31,559 nucleotides of DNA, taken from positions 1 through 31,559 of IMG/VR virus record IMGVR_UViG_3300032797_000018. One strand, given 5' to 3'. This DNA is from a virus. Both the position numbers and the translations under genes were made by a program. The notes below the pieces were generated by a model. The model saw only the letters and a program-made list of their open reading frames with translations. It did no database searches and was not told the DNA's origin. Shown piece after piece: positions 1-6,603 of the stretch. Numbering within the stretch: position 1 is the stretch's first letter; every line of letters begins with the position of its first letter.

Positions 1-193
1 CTTGTAATCGTTGATACATGGCATCTGCGCGTTTACCCTCCTCGACTGTTTGATTGTAACTATACAGACACAGTAACATGATGGCAGCTATGATACCAGT
101 TACAATCAAGAAAATGATGGTGAATTTTCCAGGTCTCAGCCACTCAACTGTAGGACAGTTGATGTTGATGTTGGGATCATTTCTGTATGACAT
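1..193 (-). CDS. Small single-pass membrane protein (3' end outside window)
   Basis: An open frame starts with ATG at 191-193 and runs off the left edge without a stop, giving at least 64 residues. The first 22 or so residues are polar (begins MSYRNDPNININC). A strongly hydrophobic stretch follows at about residues 26-45 (FTIIFLIVTGIIAAIMLLCL), then a charged helix-like tail (NQTVEEGKRADAMYQRLQ). This is a type II-like membrane topology with a possible coiled-coil tail. The start lies inside the end of the next gene upstream (17-base overlap), as is usual in this operon. Phage proteins of this form include holin-like and spanin-like proteins, but no family can be assigned without the missing end. 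Confidence 0.6.
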   Translation of the reverse strand, partial: MSYRNDPNININCPTVEWLRPGKFTIIFLIVTGIIAAIMLLCLYSYNQTVEEGKRADAMYQRLQ

Positions 194-356
194 TTTGCCT
201 AATCCTTTCTTCTAGGAATCTTATAAACGCCTCAACAACTACAGGCTCCATTATAATCGTATTACTAGGATCATGTGAATCACCGTTCTCAGTCGTTAAG
301 ATGACATCATGACCATCAAAATCAACATACACACTGTCGCCTAGATAAGTTTTCAT
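177..356 (-). CDS. Small conserved phage protein, 59 aa
   Basis: ATG at 354-356, stop at 177-179. The protein begins MKTYLGDSVYVDFDGHDVIL and continues with TTENG and a SNTIIMEP-like segment. This is the form of a very common small phage protein of unknown function (KTYLGDSVY...LTTENG). It is rich in beta-strand-like hydrophobic/polar alternation and ends in a basic helix. The start overlaps the stop of the glycosyltransferase gene by 4 bases (ATGA), so the two are likely translationally coupled. Identification by family pattern is from memory; function is unknown. Confidence 0.8.
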   Translation of the reverse strand: MKTYLGDSVYVDFDGHDVILTTENGDSHDPSNTIIMEPVVVEAFIRFLEERIRQNVIQK

Positions 357-1021
357 AGTTGCTCCGCCTTATAGCTTTGGTTCTGTCTGCGTAGGATTCT
401 GTAGTTTTTCAGTTTCGCTTGGGCCTCCGGAGTCCGGCCACACCAATTCACGCCGGGTTCACCGAGATGTTCTACGAAACCCGGTAGCCATTGTTTGTGT
501 TCAGGTGGGTATTTCGCTTGGAACATGGAATCACAACCACCGGCATGTCGCCAATTGGTACCGTACCAAGGTTTCGTAGTGAGAAACTTCGAATCACTAT
601 GGAAGAGTTGGAAGTAGCCGGCGAGTTCCTTGTCATTGATTCTACGGCCGTTCTGTGTGCGACGCATACCATAGAGATCGTGTACGCTATAGGCGCCAAG
701 ATTCCCGAAGATAAGTTCCTGCGTTGCCGGAGTCTTAGGTAATAGGATGTCGGCATCTAGGACGAGATACCAGCCACTATAGTGCGTAGCGGCGAAAGCT
801 AATTCGATTGCCAATCCTTTATTGAAGTCCGCACCATTATCGTAAAAAGCATTGGTCCGCAATAATCCTACATTGTGTTCATCTGCTAGTTTTGCAGTTT
901 CGTCATCAGCCTTGTCAGTAACTATTAAGTAGTGATCGGAAATCTCCAGTGTCCTAGCAATAGTCTGTTTAAGATAATCCGTATAGTTCACGCAGACTGT
1001 GATTACTGTTAGCTTATCCAT
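353..1021 (-). CDS. GT-A fold glycosyltransferase (family 2-like), 222 aa
   Basis: The protein opens with a nucleotide-binding beta strand (LTVITVCVNYTDYLKQT), as in family 2 glycosyltransferases, where a short sequence follows the pattern 'vivtvcvNy.dyL..tl'. A second strand (HYLIVTDKADDET) and a cofactor-like DxD motif (LVLDADILLP, D89 and D91) follow. Downstream are Trp- and Gly-rich segments such as WYGTNWRHAGGCDSMF. It lacks a signal peptide or membrane segment, so it should be cytoplasmic and use a sugar nucleotide. At 222 residues it is short, equal to a catalytic core. AAGGTGATGA precedes the start as ribosome binding site. It overlaps the repeat protein by 8 bases upstream and the 59-aa gene by 4 downstream. 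The acceptor is unknown; a DNA base, virion protein or host glycan are all possible. Confidence 0.75.
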   Translation of the reverse strand: MDKLTVITVCVNYTDYLKQTIARTLEISDHYLIVTDKADDETAKLADEHNVGLLRTNAFYDNGADFNKGLAIELAFAATHYSGWYLVLDADILLPKTPATQELIFGNLGAYSVHDLYGMRRTQNGRRINDKELAGYFQLFHSDSKFLTTKPWYGTNWRHAGGCDSMFQAKYPPEHKQWLPGFVEHLGEPGVNWCGRTPEAQAKLKNYRILRRQNQSYKAEQL

Positions 1022-1880
1022 TCATCACCTTCACCACGACGGCGAACTGACACTGTTGACCGGCCCACAACGGGACGCCAGCACCTTCGAGATAAGCGTT
1101 GCCGTCTTCGTCCACCAGCACGGGATAGATGCGGGCCTCGAACTTGGGCGGCGGGTCCACGGGCTCGCAGGCGGGTGTGAGATTGCACTCACGGTCTTCG
1201 TCGTGTTCGACGCCATGATAAGTACGCACACCGACTAACACCCCGCCAACCTTGTCGTTGGCCTTCATCCGCCGCGGCTTGGGCGGCTTGGGCGGCTTGG
1301 GCGGGTCCACGGGCTCGCAGGCGGGTTTGAGATCGCACTCACCATCTTTGTCGTGCTCTTGGCTGTGGTAGTTACGCACAGCGTCGCCATCGTCAACCTT
1401 GTCGTTGGCCTTCATCCGCCGCGGCTTGGCGCGCGCGGGGGTGTCTCCGGGTTCGGGCAGCGGTTCCCACGGTGGAATCGGCGGCTTGGCGACGCCTCCA
1501 TGCGGCGCGTAGCTGGGGTCGAAGGCCGGCACGGGCGGCTGGCGTAGGCGGCGGTAGGTGGCCAGTTCTCCATCGTCACTGATCTTCTGCCAGTCGCCGG
1601 GCAGCCAAGCATTTCCGCTGTCGTCACGATAGGGCAGCCAAGCATTTCCGCTGTCGTCACGATACTCGTACTCCGGCGAGCGATTCTCGGCCTCGCCGGC
1701 GCGGCGGAGAAGGTCGTACTCGCGCGCGCCGACGCCCACCTCTGGGCCGTCATTGCCCCGGAGAAGCACCTTCTCTTGTCCGACCGCCGCACATTTGTAA
1801 CGGAAGCTGCCCCAATTCGGTGCCCACACCTCGTCGCCTTCGCGGCACCGTTCGCCGCCCGACCAGCATAGTTCGTTCAT
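1014..1880 (-). CDS. GC-rich, repeat-containing hypothetical protein, 288 aa
   Basis: No family is recognised. The N-terminal part (to about residue 65) is polar and Gly/Trp-containing. At about residues 73-94 the 11-residue unit YRDDSGNAWLP occurs twice in tandem, encoded by a perfect 33-bp duplication. The second half has two longer imperfect copies of a Pro/Lys-rich unit: a PRRMKANDKV motif, then a YHxxEHDxDxEC stretch, then PACEPVDPP. The acidic D/E-rich cores look like they could bind Ca2+, but this is only suggestive. The C-terminus (ARIYPVLVDEDGNAYLEGAG) looks like a compact beta domain. Base composition is far more GC-rich than the neighbouring genes, which suggests separate origin. 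A virion surface or adhesin-like role is possible but unproven. ATG overlaps the upstream stop by 4 bases. Confidence 0.6.
   Translation of the reverse strand: MNELCWSGGERCREGDEVWAPNWGSFRYKCAAVGQEKVLLRGNDGPEVGVGAREYDLLRRAGEAENRSPEYEYRDDSGNAWLPYRDDSGNAWLPGDWQKISDDGELATYRRLRQPPVPAFDPSYAPHGGVAKPPIPPWEPLPEPGDTPARAKPRRMKANDKVDDGDAVRNYHSQEHDKDGECDLKPACEPVDPPKPPKPPKPRRMKANDKVGGVLVGVRTYHGVEHDEDRECNLTPACEPVDPPPKFEARIYPVLVDEDGNAYLEGAGVPLWAGQQCQFAVVVKVMNG
1151..1430 (-). repeat. Two imperfect ~147-150 bp direct repeats inside the repeat protein gene
   Basis: Two blocks share long identical runs: ACGGGCTCGCAGGCGGGT occurs near 1159 and 1309 (offset 150), and CCTTGTCGTTGGCCTTCATC occurs near 1250 and 1397 (offset 147). 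Each encodes a copy of the Lys-Pro plus acidic unit. A run of GGGCGGCTT-type 9-mers (encoding KPPKPPKP) lies between them near 1277-1300 and is itself a microrepeat. Confidence 0.85.
1599..1664 (-). repeat. Perfect tandem 33-bp duplication
   Basis: The 33-bp unit at 1599-1631 is repeated exactly at 1632-1664 on the plus-strand reading. It is in frame and adds a second YRDDSGNAWLP to the protein. Exact identity suggests a recent slippage event or, less likely, an assembly artefact. Confidence 0.95.
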
Positions 1881-2074
1881 CGCTTATCCGCTTTCTCAAC
1901 CTGATTAATACGTAGAGCATATAGTCTCGAGATGATAGTCTGTTCAATAGTGCGAAAAGTATTTAACTCATGCAAGACGGCTTGTTGATCTTTCCGATTC
2001 TCAGTCAGAGTCTTGACCAACTCATCAACATCAGTAGAATGATTAATTTCACTAGGTGTCATATGCTTAGACAT
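1877..2074 (-). CDS. Small helical hypothetical protein, 65 aa
   Basis: I chose ATG at 2072-2074 because CTGGGAGTGAAC supplies a good ribosome binding site, and because an earlier in-frame start would overlap the previous gene by over 30 bases. The product begins MSKHMTPSEINHSTDVDELV and is mostly predicted helix, with heptad-like spacing through LVKTLTENRKDQQAVLHELNTF and an amphipathic C-terminal helix. It ends in a basic tail (VEKADKR). No family recognised. Its stop overlaps the start of the repeat protein gene (ATGA). Confidence 0.7.
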   Translation of the reverse strand: MSKHMTPSEINHSTDVDELVKTLTENRKDQQAVLHELNTFRTIEQTIISRLYALRINQVEKADKR

Positions 2075-2076
2075 GT

Positions 2077-2361
2077 TCACTCCCAGTGTGTTGGCCCATC
2101 GTTCTCGCAACGATAGGCATAGTTCATGGCTTCTTCGTTATCACTGTTAAACTGACACACGACCTCATGGTATGTGCCAAAATCGTGGGGTTGGGCTTTC
2201 ACCATGAGTCTAGCACCCTTTGGCTCTGGACCCATCTTCTTCCGTAAGAGTGCGATATACCGTTTGCACTCATCAATTGCCTTGACCGTATAATCCTCAG
2301 CCCCGACTTGCGCACAGTCTTCTTGCGACGGTGTAGGTCCAAGATAAATGTAGTCAATCAC
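2077..2361 (-). CDS. Conserved phage hypothetical protein (YLGPTP...), 94 aa
   Basis: Starts with GTG at 2359-2361, preceded by AAGG at 6 bases. The sequence MIDYIYLGPTPSQEDCAQVG, followed by a Cys-Lys-Arg-Tyr helix and a KAQPHDFGTYHEVVCQF segment, matches a small protein I recall as widespread in phages. No function is known for that family. The mix of beta strands (HDFGTYHEVVCQF) and helices suggests a compact cytoplasmic alpha/beta protein. The start overlaps the stop of the GT32-like gene, so it is likely translated by coupling. Confidence 0.8.
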   Translation of the reverse strand: MIDYIYLGPTPSQEDCAQVGAEDYTVKAIDECKRYIALLRKKMGPEPKGARLMVKAQPHDFGTYHEVVCQFNSDNEEAMNYAYRCENDGPTHWE

Positions 2362-3092
2362 AGGGCACCTTCTGCATAGTTGAACAACTTATGAATAAGA
2401 ATTGGAGAGTCCACCGGCCACGAACGCATGAGATCAGGATGATTAGCTACAAGCCACGAGTGATTCAGACCGAAGGCAACTGTATCCTTCGTTACATAAT
2501 CCCTCCAGTTAGTTGTTCCCACGAACCTCAGACAGCCACCGTGATCCAGATCAATTGGTAGGAAGGTTGAAAGCGGTAACTGGTGTATGATAACGCCCCG
2601 GGCACCTTGTAATGCCGGTGTAAGACACTGTTCTCCTAGTTTAAGCCACCAACTGATATTCATATCTGGTGTAGCTTCAATACACTTATTAGCGATATCC
2701 AACCAATCCTTGATAATCTTAGATTTCTGCTTGGCACCAATGTAACCTGTTATAACTCTACAAGGCTCCGTCGACCACATCATGTATACGAGATCTGATA
2801 TATCAACATATGAAAGCAGTGCACGCAGTTTATCGGCATCTAAGATTACGGTATCTGCATCAATCCACAGGCCACCGTATTTCCATAGCAGGGCAGCGCG
2901 GTAAAAATCAGTACGTGGACCGATTTCTTTGATCTCTTTATGCCTCGGTGTAATAAGATCTAAGATACCAAGATCCTTTAGTGTATCTGGATTAAGAATA
3001 GTGATATCTTCACCAAGACATTTCTTCATGCTGCCGAAACAGAGATCAATATGCGGCCACCGAGGCCCTTCCCAGTAGGTCCAGATTTTCAT
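2358..3092 (-). CDS. GT32-like glycosyltransferase with DxD motif, 244 aa
   Basis: The N-terminus (MKIWTYWEGPRWPHIDLC) and the segment LLWKYGGLWIDADTVILD are diagnostic of the capsular polysaccharide / GT32 (OCH1-like) sugar-transferase group. In these the YGGxYxDxD element carries the metal- and sugar-nucleotide-binding DxD, here D78 and D80. A further Gly-rich segment and a histidine (GLNHSWLV) lie near the C-terminus, as in the family. It is soluble, with no signal peptide. It overlaps the radical SAM gene upstream and the 94-aa gene downstream by 4 bases each, so it belongs to the same operon. Specific sugar and acceptor cannot be read from the sequence. A second protein of the same family lies at 26562-27239 with its DxD at the same residue numbers. 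Confidence 0.85.
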   Translation of the reverse strand: MKIWTYWEGPRWPHIDLCFGSMKKCLGEDITILNPDTLKDLGILDLITPRHKEIKEIGPRTDFYRAALLWKYGGLWIDADTVILDADKLRALLSYVDISDLVYMMWSTEPCRVITGYIGAKQKSKIIKDWLDIANKCIEATPDMNISWWLKLGEQCLTPALQGARGVIIHQLPLSTFLPIDLDHGGCLRFVGTTNWRDYVTKDTVAFGLNHSWLVANHPDLMRSWPVDSPILIHKLFNYAEGAL

Positions 3093-3976
3093 GGCTTATC
3101 TTCTTTATTTTCTTTATCTTCCCTGTACTTCTCCGGCCGCCAATCCGTAACAGGTGTCAACTCTGTTATGATATTGAACTTCCGGCGACTGCCCAAGGAA
3201 ACTAGTGTCTCGGCTGCATGTGGCGTGACGTCGTCAGTCTCCTCGAAGTCCCATCGCGGTTTCATTGGTATGGCCACACCACACTTGTCACAAAGTTTCC
3301 GCTGACCGTAATCGAAGAACCAGATGAGGTCATGTGTCCACCAGTCATCGTGTACTGGTGCTGCATGTACGCCATCGAAGTAAAGGTCATCTAGTGCTGC
3401 CGCGACCTCGCAGAAGTATGCGCCGTGAATATTGATTGCAGATGACCACGTCTCTTGTAACCAGCACTTATCCTGCATCCCACGCCGGGTATTGATGTCC
3501 GGTATGAGTTCCTCACTAGCAGCTAGGACTGGCGTATGCTTAGATTCCGGTAACGGATAACCATGAGGATTCCAATTGAGATACCCGTACACGTCTTTGA
3601 CAATGTTGCCATACGGCATAGCACCATAATCCACGCCTCTACCAGCCCAAGATGGGCGTACGCCCCATCCTGTCCATAATCCACGTTGACTCTTCTTCGG
3701 TATCATGAGTTTCATATTGTTCGAGATATCGACGAATTGTGGATGTAATAACGGCTCACCGCCTATGATACCGATTACACGTTCACGTTTGAACCCAGGA
3801 TCTGATGGTAGTGATAGGAAATCCACACTACAGTCTATAACTTCGGCGACCTTAGCTACCGGCATATGCCAACCAGTTTGCTTATGGCCTAAACATCTCG
3901 TACAGTTAGAACATCTCCTTATGCAATGGTTCGTTATGTCAATCTGTATTGACCATTTTTCACTCACTTGAATCAT
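3089..3976 (-). CDS. Radical SAM enzyme with C-terminal auxiliary cysteines, 295 aa
   Basis: I chose ATG at 3974-3976, overlapping the HNH stop (ATGA) and preceded by AAGGAGAATTGAA. The CxxxCxxC iron-sulfur motif is C18-C22-C25 (NHCIRRCSNC), and GGEPLL (residues 72-77) is the second family motif. The C-terminal half carries C171, C189 and a CDKCG pair (C229, C232), which would fit one auxiliary iron-sulfur cluster of SPASM/twitch type. Radical SAM proteins of this build modify peptides, sugars or other substrates by radical chemistry. Lying among glycosyltransferase genes, sugar or peptide modification on the virion or on a glycan is a reasonable guess. No Cys-rich or precursor-peptide gene is obvious next to it. 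The final residues are highly charged (KYREDKENKEDKP). Confidence 0.85.
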   Translation of the reverse strand: MIQVSEKWSIQIDITNHCIRRCSNCTRCLGHKQTGWHMPVAKVAEVIDCSVDFLSLPSDPGFKRERVIGIIGGEPLLHPQFVDISNNMKLMIPKKSQRGLWTGWGVRPSWAGRGVDYGAMPYGNIVKDVYGYLNWNPHGYPLPESKHTPVLAASEELIPDINTRRGMQDKCWLQETWSSAINIHGAYFCEVAAALDDLYFDGVHAAPVHDDWWTHDLIWFFDYGQRKLCDKCGVAIPMKPRWDFEETDDVTPHAAETLVSLGSRRKFNIITELTPVTDWRPEKYREDKENKEDKP

Positions 3977-4464
3977 TTCAATTCTCCTTGGTGTAAAGTA
4001 TAATACTCTGGCAATATATTGGCCGTTGCAAACTGCTCTTTTTGGTATCTTATTGCAGCACAAGCAACTCTAGCACAGTGATTAGAGCAGTATGGACCAC
4101 TACGATTAGGATTCCTATTTATTTTATCCATTATTTCTGTTAACGCATGCCCACTAAGACTAAAAGGCTTCTTACAATAGGGACAAATAAAATTGTGTGA
4201 CTTTAGTCTCTTAATATGTAATTTACGGTGTTCCGATCTTGTTACTATACGTAGATTAGTTATAACATCATTCATTGGATTACCATCTATATGATCAACT
4301 TGTTCAGAAGACTGTAATATTCTACCTAGATGCAGTTCCATTAAATATCTAGAATAAAAAGTAATTCTCCACTTACCTTTTATTCGTACCTGTATTCGCC
4401 ATCTAGTATTATAATTATCAAAATATGGTTGTCCGGTGTCAAATGGACCATATGGATTATTCAT
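3973..4464 (-). CDS. HNH endonuclease (homing-type), 163 aa
   Basis: The core VDHIDGNPMNDVITNLRIVT (D57, H58, then N70 and following H residues) is the HNH_3 pattern found in free-standing phage homing endonucleases. Two zinc-binding pairs follow, C94/C97 (CPYC) and C126/C130 (CSNHC), then C135. The N-terminal region (RWRIQVRIKGKWRITFYSRY) resembles the DNA-binding AP2/NUMOD-like segment seen before such cores. The gene is visibly more A/T-rich than its neighbours, which fits a mobile gene. It starts with ATG after GGAGCAACA and overlaps both neighbours by 4 bases, so it sits in the operon without breaking a gene. Confidence 0.9.
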   Translation of the reverse strand: MNNPYGPFDTGQPYFDNYNTRWRIQVRIKGKWRITFYSRYLMELHLGRILQSSEQVDHIDGNPMNDVITNLRIVTRSEHRKLHIKRLKSHNFICPYCKKPFSLSGHALTEIMDKINRNPNRSGPYCSNHCARVACAAIRYQKEQFATANILPEYYTLHQGELK

Positions 4465-4667
4465 TGTTGCTCCTTTATTGGTGCGTCGGGATGTGGATAT
4501 TCCGGGGCATCTTCAAGATCCGCTTCGGCTTCTGCATTGTCTAGTTCATAAGCAGCCACAGCAATTCTATCGGTACGGGTAGCACGGATTGATGGCGGCC
4601 ACGTTGGCAGACTCAGTGCCCACTGGTATCTGGCGCGGGCAAGTTGTAAACGGTCACGGCCTGTCAC
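4461..4667 (-). CDS. Small hypothetical protein, 68 aa
   Basis: Starts with GTG at 4665-4667 behind GGAGTAATGCT, 7 bases away; no ATG gives a better frame. The first half is a basic helix (RDRLQLARARYQWALSLPTW), and the second half is acidic (ELDNAEAEADLEDAPEYPH). No family recognised. Strong opposite charges in the two halves suggest a helical hairpin or a protein-binding adaptor, but nothing is certain. It overlaps the HNH gene start by 4 bases. Confidence 0.6.
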   Translation of the reverse strand: MTGRDRLQLARARYQWALSLPTWPPSIRATRTDRIAVAAYELDNAEAEADLEDAPEYPHPDAPIKEQQ

Positions 4668-4671
4668 AGCA

Positions 4672-5616
4672 TTACTCCTTAATCAGAGCCGACAGTTTAT
4701 TGTTCAGACGTACCGACTCCCTAGCATAATCATAATATGCCCGGCATTCCCATGCGAGTTTCCGTTGTGCATCTGCATCGTATGTCGCAATGGCATGACC
4801 GATAGCATCTCTTAGAGTCTGCGGAGTCCAAGTATACAGTCTAATAAGATTACTATCGATAACTGGTAGGACATCGTAAGGCGGTAAGTTTGTGATTACG
4901 CGGCATCCTGCTGCCGTAGACTCAAAGATCTTCTTGAGGGCGAAATTGTATACCGATGACGTGCAGATTGACACCTTATAGTGTGTCAGTGTCTCGAAGA
5001 ACATGTAGCTAGTTGTGCCAGACATGTGATATCCGGGATGCGGTAGAATGTCCACGTTCTGTAATCCCCACTTAATAATCTTCTCGCGTAATGGATAAAC
5101 AAAACGGTTCCTAGCACCTGAGAATAGTGCTCTATCATATCTCTGTCCGCAATAATAGGAAGAAGGTGTATTGAGGATGTGATAAGTACGTATTAGTTTC
5201 GACGGATCAAGAAATGGCATCTGTGCCAAGACACTCTTATCATGGTACCAAGTGAGATAGTAATCCGGTTCCCACTCATCAAACCATGCTTTATGCTCTT
5301 GAACTCTTGATCCGGCATCATGAGCCGCGGCGATGCGTACGCATTTCGGGCCGAGTTTGTTAAAATTGATAAAGCCTTCTTCCGGCGTAGTGGCACAGGG
5401 ATGCCGTACCGTGTAATCCCATTCATGCCGCGGCCACATGATTACTAGCTTCGCCCCCGGAACAGTTGACAGGTCATTAGTACAGATAGACTCATCGCTA
5501 GGCGGTAGATTACTTGCCATTGATTTCCAGCTACAAATCTCCATGCCACGTTGGAATAACCAACGACCATTATCCATATGCCGGCGATAAGATTCCAAGA
5601 TACACATGATTTTCAT
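4672..5616 (-). CDS. GT-B-like glycosyltransferase, 314 aa
   Basis: The C-terminal segment VYNFALKKIFESTAAGCRVI (about residues 222-241) is the hallmark of family 4/1 glycosyltransferases and CgeB-like relatives, where E in the KIFE helix and the AAG turn contact the sugar nucleotide. A preceding GYHMSG and the following NLPPYDVLPVID loop agree with this. The N-terminal half has MCILES and LVIMWPRHEWD strands like those of the acceptor domain of a GT-B enzyme. It is soluble. ATG follows AAGGAGTCTTAG, and the tRNA gene lies 17 bases upstream, so tRNA and enzyme may be on one transcript. The same group is used for glycogen, lipopolysaccharide and phage surface glycans; the acceptor here is unknown. 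Confidence 0.78.
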   Translation of the reverse strand: MKIMCILESYRRHMDNGRWLFQRGMEICSWKSMASNLPPSDESICTNDLSTVPGAKLVIMWPRHEWDYTVRHPCATTPEEGFINFNKLGPKCVRIAAAHDAGSRVQEHKAWFDEWEPDYYLTWYHDKSVLAQMPFLDPSKLIRTYHILNTPSSYYCGQRYDRALFSGARNRFVYPLREKIIKWGLQNVDILPHPGYHMSGTTSYMFFETLTHYKVSICTSSVYNFALKKIFESTAAGCRVITNLPPYDVLPVIDSNLIRLYTWTPQTLRDAIGHAIATYDADAQRKLAWECRAYYDYARESVRLNNKLSALIKE

Positions 5617-5633
5617 CTAAGACTCCTTATGGT

Positions 5634-5709
5634 TGGTAGTCCCGAAGGGATTCGAACCCTTACTTTACTGCTCTTAAGGCAGTTGCCTCTTCCGTTGGGC
5701 TACGGGACC
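5634..5709 (-). tRNA. tRNA with anticodon UAA (Leu by anticodon), short variable loop
   Basis: Folds as a full cloverleaf of 76 bases with encoded CCA. Acceptor stem is GGTCCCG with CGGGACT (one G-T closing pair), D arm GCCCAACGGAAGAGGC, anticodon stem ACTGC/GCAGT around loop CTTAAGA, variable loop AAAGT and T arm AAGGG-TTCGAAT-CCCTT. The 7-base loop puts UAA at 34-36, reading UUA. A leucine tRNA normally has a long variable arm; this one has only 5 bases, so its charging identity is uncertain. It immediately precedes the GT-B-like gene. Confidence 0.9.
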
Positions 5710-5711
5710 AA

Positions 5712-5739
5712 CTGGAATGTAAAGAGTTTTACACTCCAG
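5712..5739 (-). terminator. 12-bp hairpin upstream of the tRNA (possible terminator or processing signal)
   Basis: CTGGAATGTAAA at 5712-5723 pairs with TTTACACTCCAG at 5728-5739 with one wobble pair and a 4-base loop. It sits between the 59-aa gene and the tRNA 5' end. There is no U-run after it on either strand, so an RNA-processing or stabilising hairpin fits as well as a terminator. Confidence 0.6.
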
Positions 5740-5787
5740 CCTGACGGCTACAAACTGTAAGCTAATACTTCATAATCAGTCCTCCTG

Positions 5788-5967
5788 TTACGATACTTTT
5801 GTCTGCTTAATCTTGCCACAGCAAACCAGATGCTGGCGTACCGCAGCGTCAACGGTAGCCCGCTTGGCTTCTTGGCATTTCGCTGCCGTACAGTAGTTGT
5901 AGTTACTGGGCACTGGCCTACTGCAGTTTCGACAAACATTGATTGCTTGGAAGCTACGGAATTTCAT
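5788..5967 (-). CDS. Zinc-ribbon micro-protein, 59 aa
   Basis: I chose ATG at 5965-5967, which overlaps the upstream stop (ATGA) and is preceded by AAGGTGG. The protein has VCRNCSRPVPSNYNYCTAAKC, with C12, C15, C26 and C31, a likely four-cysteine zinc site, and a CC pair near the C-terminus. The rest is basic (QEAKRATVDAAVRQH). It is probably a nucleic acid- or protein-binding zinc ribbon. No specific family recognised. Confidence 0.7.
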   Translation of the reverse strand: MKFRSFQAINVCRNCSRPVPSNYNYCTAAKCQEAKRATVDAAVRQHLVCCGKIKQTKVS

Positions 5968-6473
5968 GGCGTCCACCTTACCTTTCGGATGCAATACGGG
6001 CAGCCCTGCCAGCCCTGGTCTACGAACCACTCCTTCCGCCACGACGTTAAGCTCATTTTAGACAGGCACCCCGGCTTGTAGCAGCCGTGACCGGCGTCTG
6101 TCCACTCGCACACGTCGGCCTTGACCGCGGCGGTCAGGTTGTCCGTCCATCGGCGCAGCAACTGGTCGTTGACGTTGCGGTATGGTGCACAGATGTACTC
6201 TCGCATCTCGGCCGCCATGCGGATCACGGTTTCGCGAAGGTTGCTCATGGCGTCACCTTTAGGGTCTATGGGCGGTTGGCGTAGTTGATTATATTTCAGC
6301 GCCCATTCCAGGCGCGAGGCTTCGTTCGCCCACTCTACTGGCTCTTGCATTCCGGCTTCGTTATAGCGATTCACGGCGTCAGCGATTTCCGCCAAGCGCT
6401 TCTCCATCCAAAGGCGCTCGGGTATGATTCCAATTGGTGGCTTTGCGTGATTCTTGATTTCATGATTTTTCAT
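5964..6473 (-). CDS. Phage protein with helical N-terminus and C-terminal zinc site, 169 aa
   Basis: I chose ATG at 6471-6473 because GGAG sits 9 bases upstream and because the segment KPPIGIIPERLWMEKRLAEI is a common start of phage proteins of this type. The middle is helical with several Trp residues. The C-terminal part (CEWTDAGHGCYKPGC ... WQGCPYCIRKV) contains five Cys and one or more His, and looks like the zinc-binding end found in many phage proteins of unknown function (a CPYCGRK-like ending). It overlaps the 47-aa membrane gene by 14 bases upstream and the zinc-ribbon gene by 4 downstream. Confidence 0.7.
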   Translation of the reverse strand: MKNHEIKNHAKPPIGIIPERLWMEKRLAEIADAVNRYNEAGMQEPVEWANEASRLEWALKYNQLRQPPIDPKGDAMSNLRETVIRMAAEMREYICAPYRNVNDQLLRRWTDNLTAAVKADVCEWTDAGHGCYKPGCLSKMSLTSWRKEWFVDQGWQGCPYCIRKVRWTP

Positions 6474-6603
6474 AGTCATCGTCTCCGGTTTTCGGATTAC
6501 AGGCTTCATCTTTCTCCCAGAGCGGTGCAACGGCACAAGCCAATAAGGCAAAAATGCAAAAGATGACAAGCAGCACTGTTACGACAATGATGACGTTAGT
6601 CAT
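6460..6603 (-). CDS. 47-aa single-pass membrane peptide
   Basis: ATG at 6601-6603 overlaps the previous stop (ATGA); stop at 6460-6462. The product begins MTNVIIVVTVLLVIFCIFAL. The hydrophobic stretch covers about residues 4-26 and ends at a Cys (ALLAC), followed by a short polar, acidic tail (WEKDEACNPKTGDDDYEKS). ALLAC resembles a lipobox, but the N-terminus lacks the usual positive charge, so a simple membrane anchor is equally likely. Such peptides can be holins, spanin parts or membrane-exclusion proteins. It shares 14 bases with the next gene. Confidence 0.65.
   Translation of the reverse strand: MTNVIIVVTVLLVIFCIFALLACAVAPLWEKDEACNPKTGDDDYEKS

Noticed and set aside
5634-5709. Suppressor tRNA reading of the UAA-anticodon tRNA
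   Set aside because: The UAA anticodon reads the sense codon UUA. A stop-reading UUA anticodon would need a shifted loop without U33, which the perfect stem does not allow.
5578-5760. Plus-strand 60-codon frame over the tRNA
   Set aside because: It is the antisense reading of the tRNA gene and its flank.
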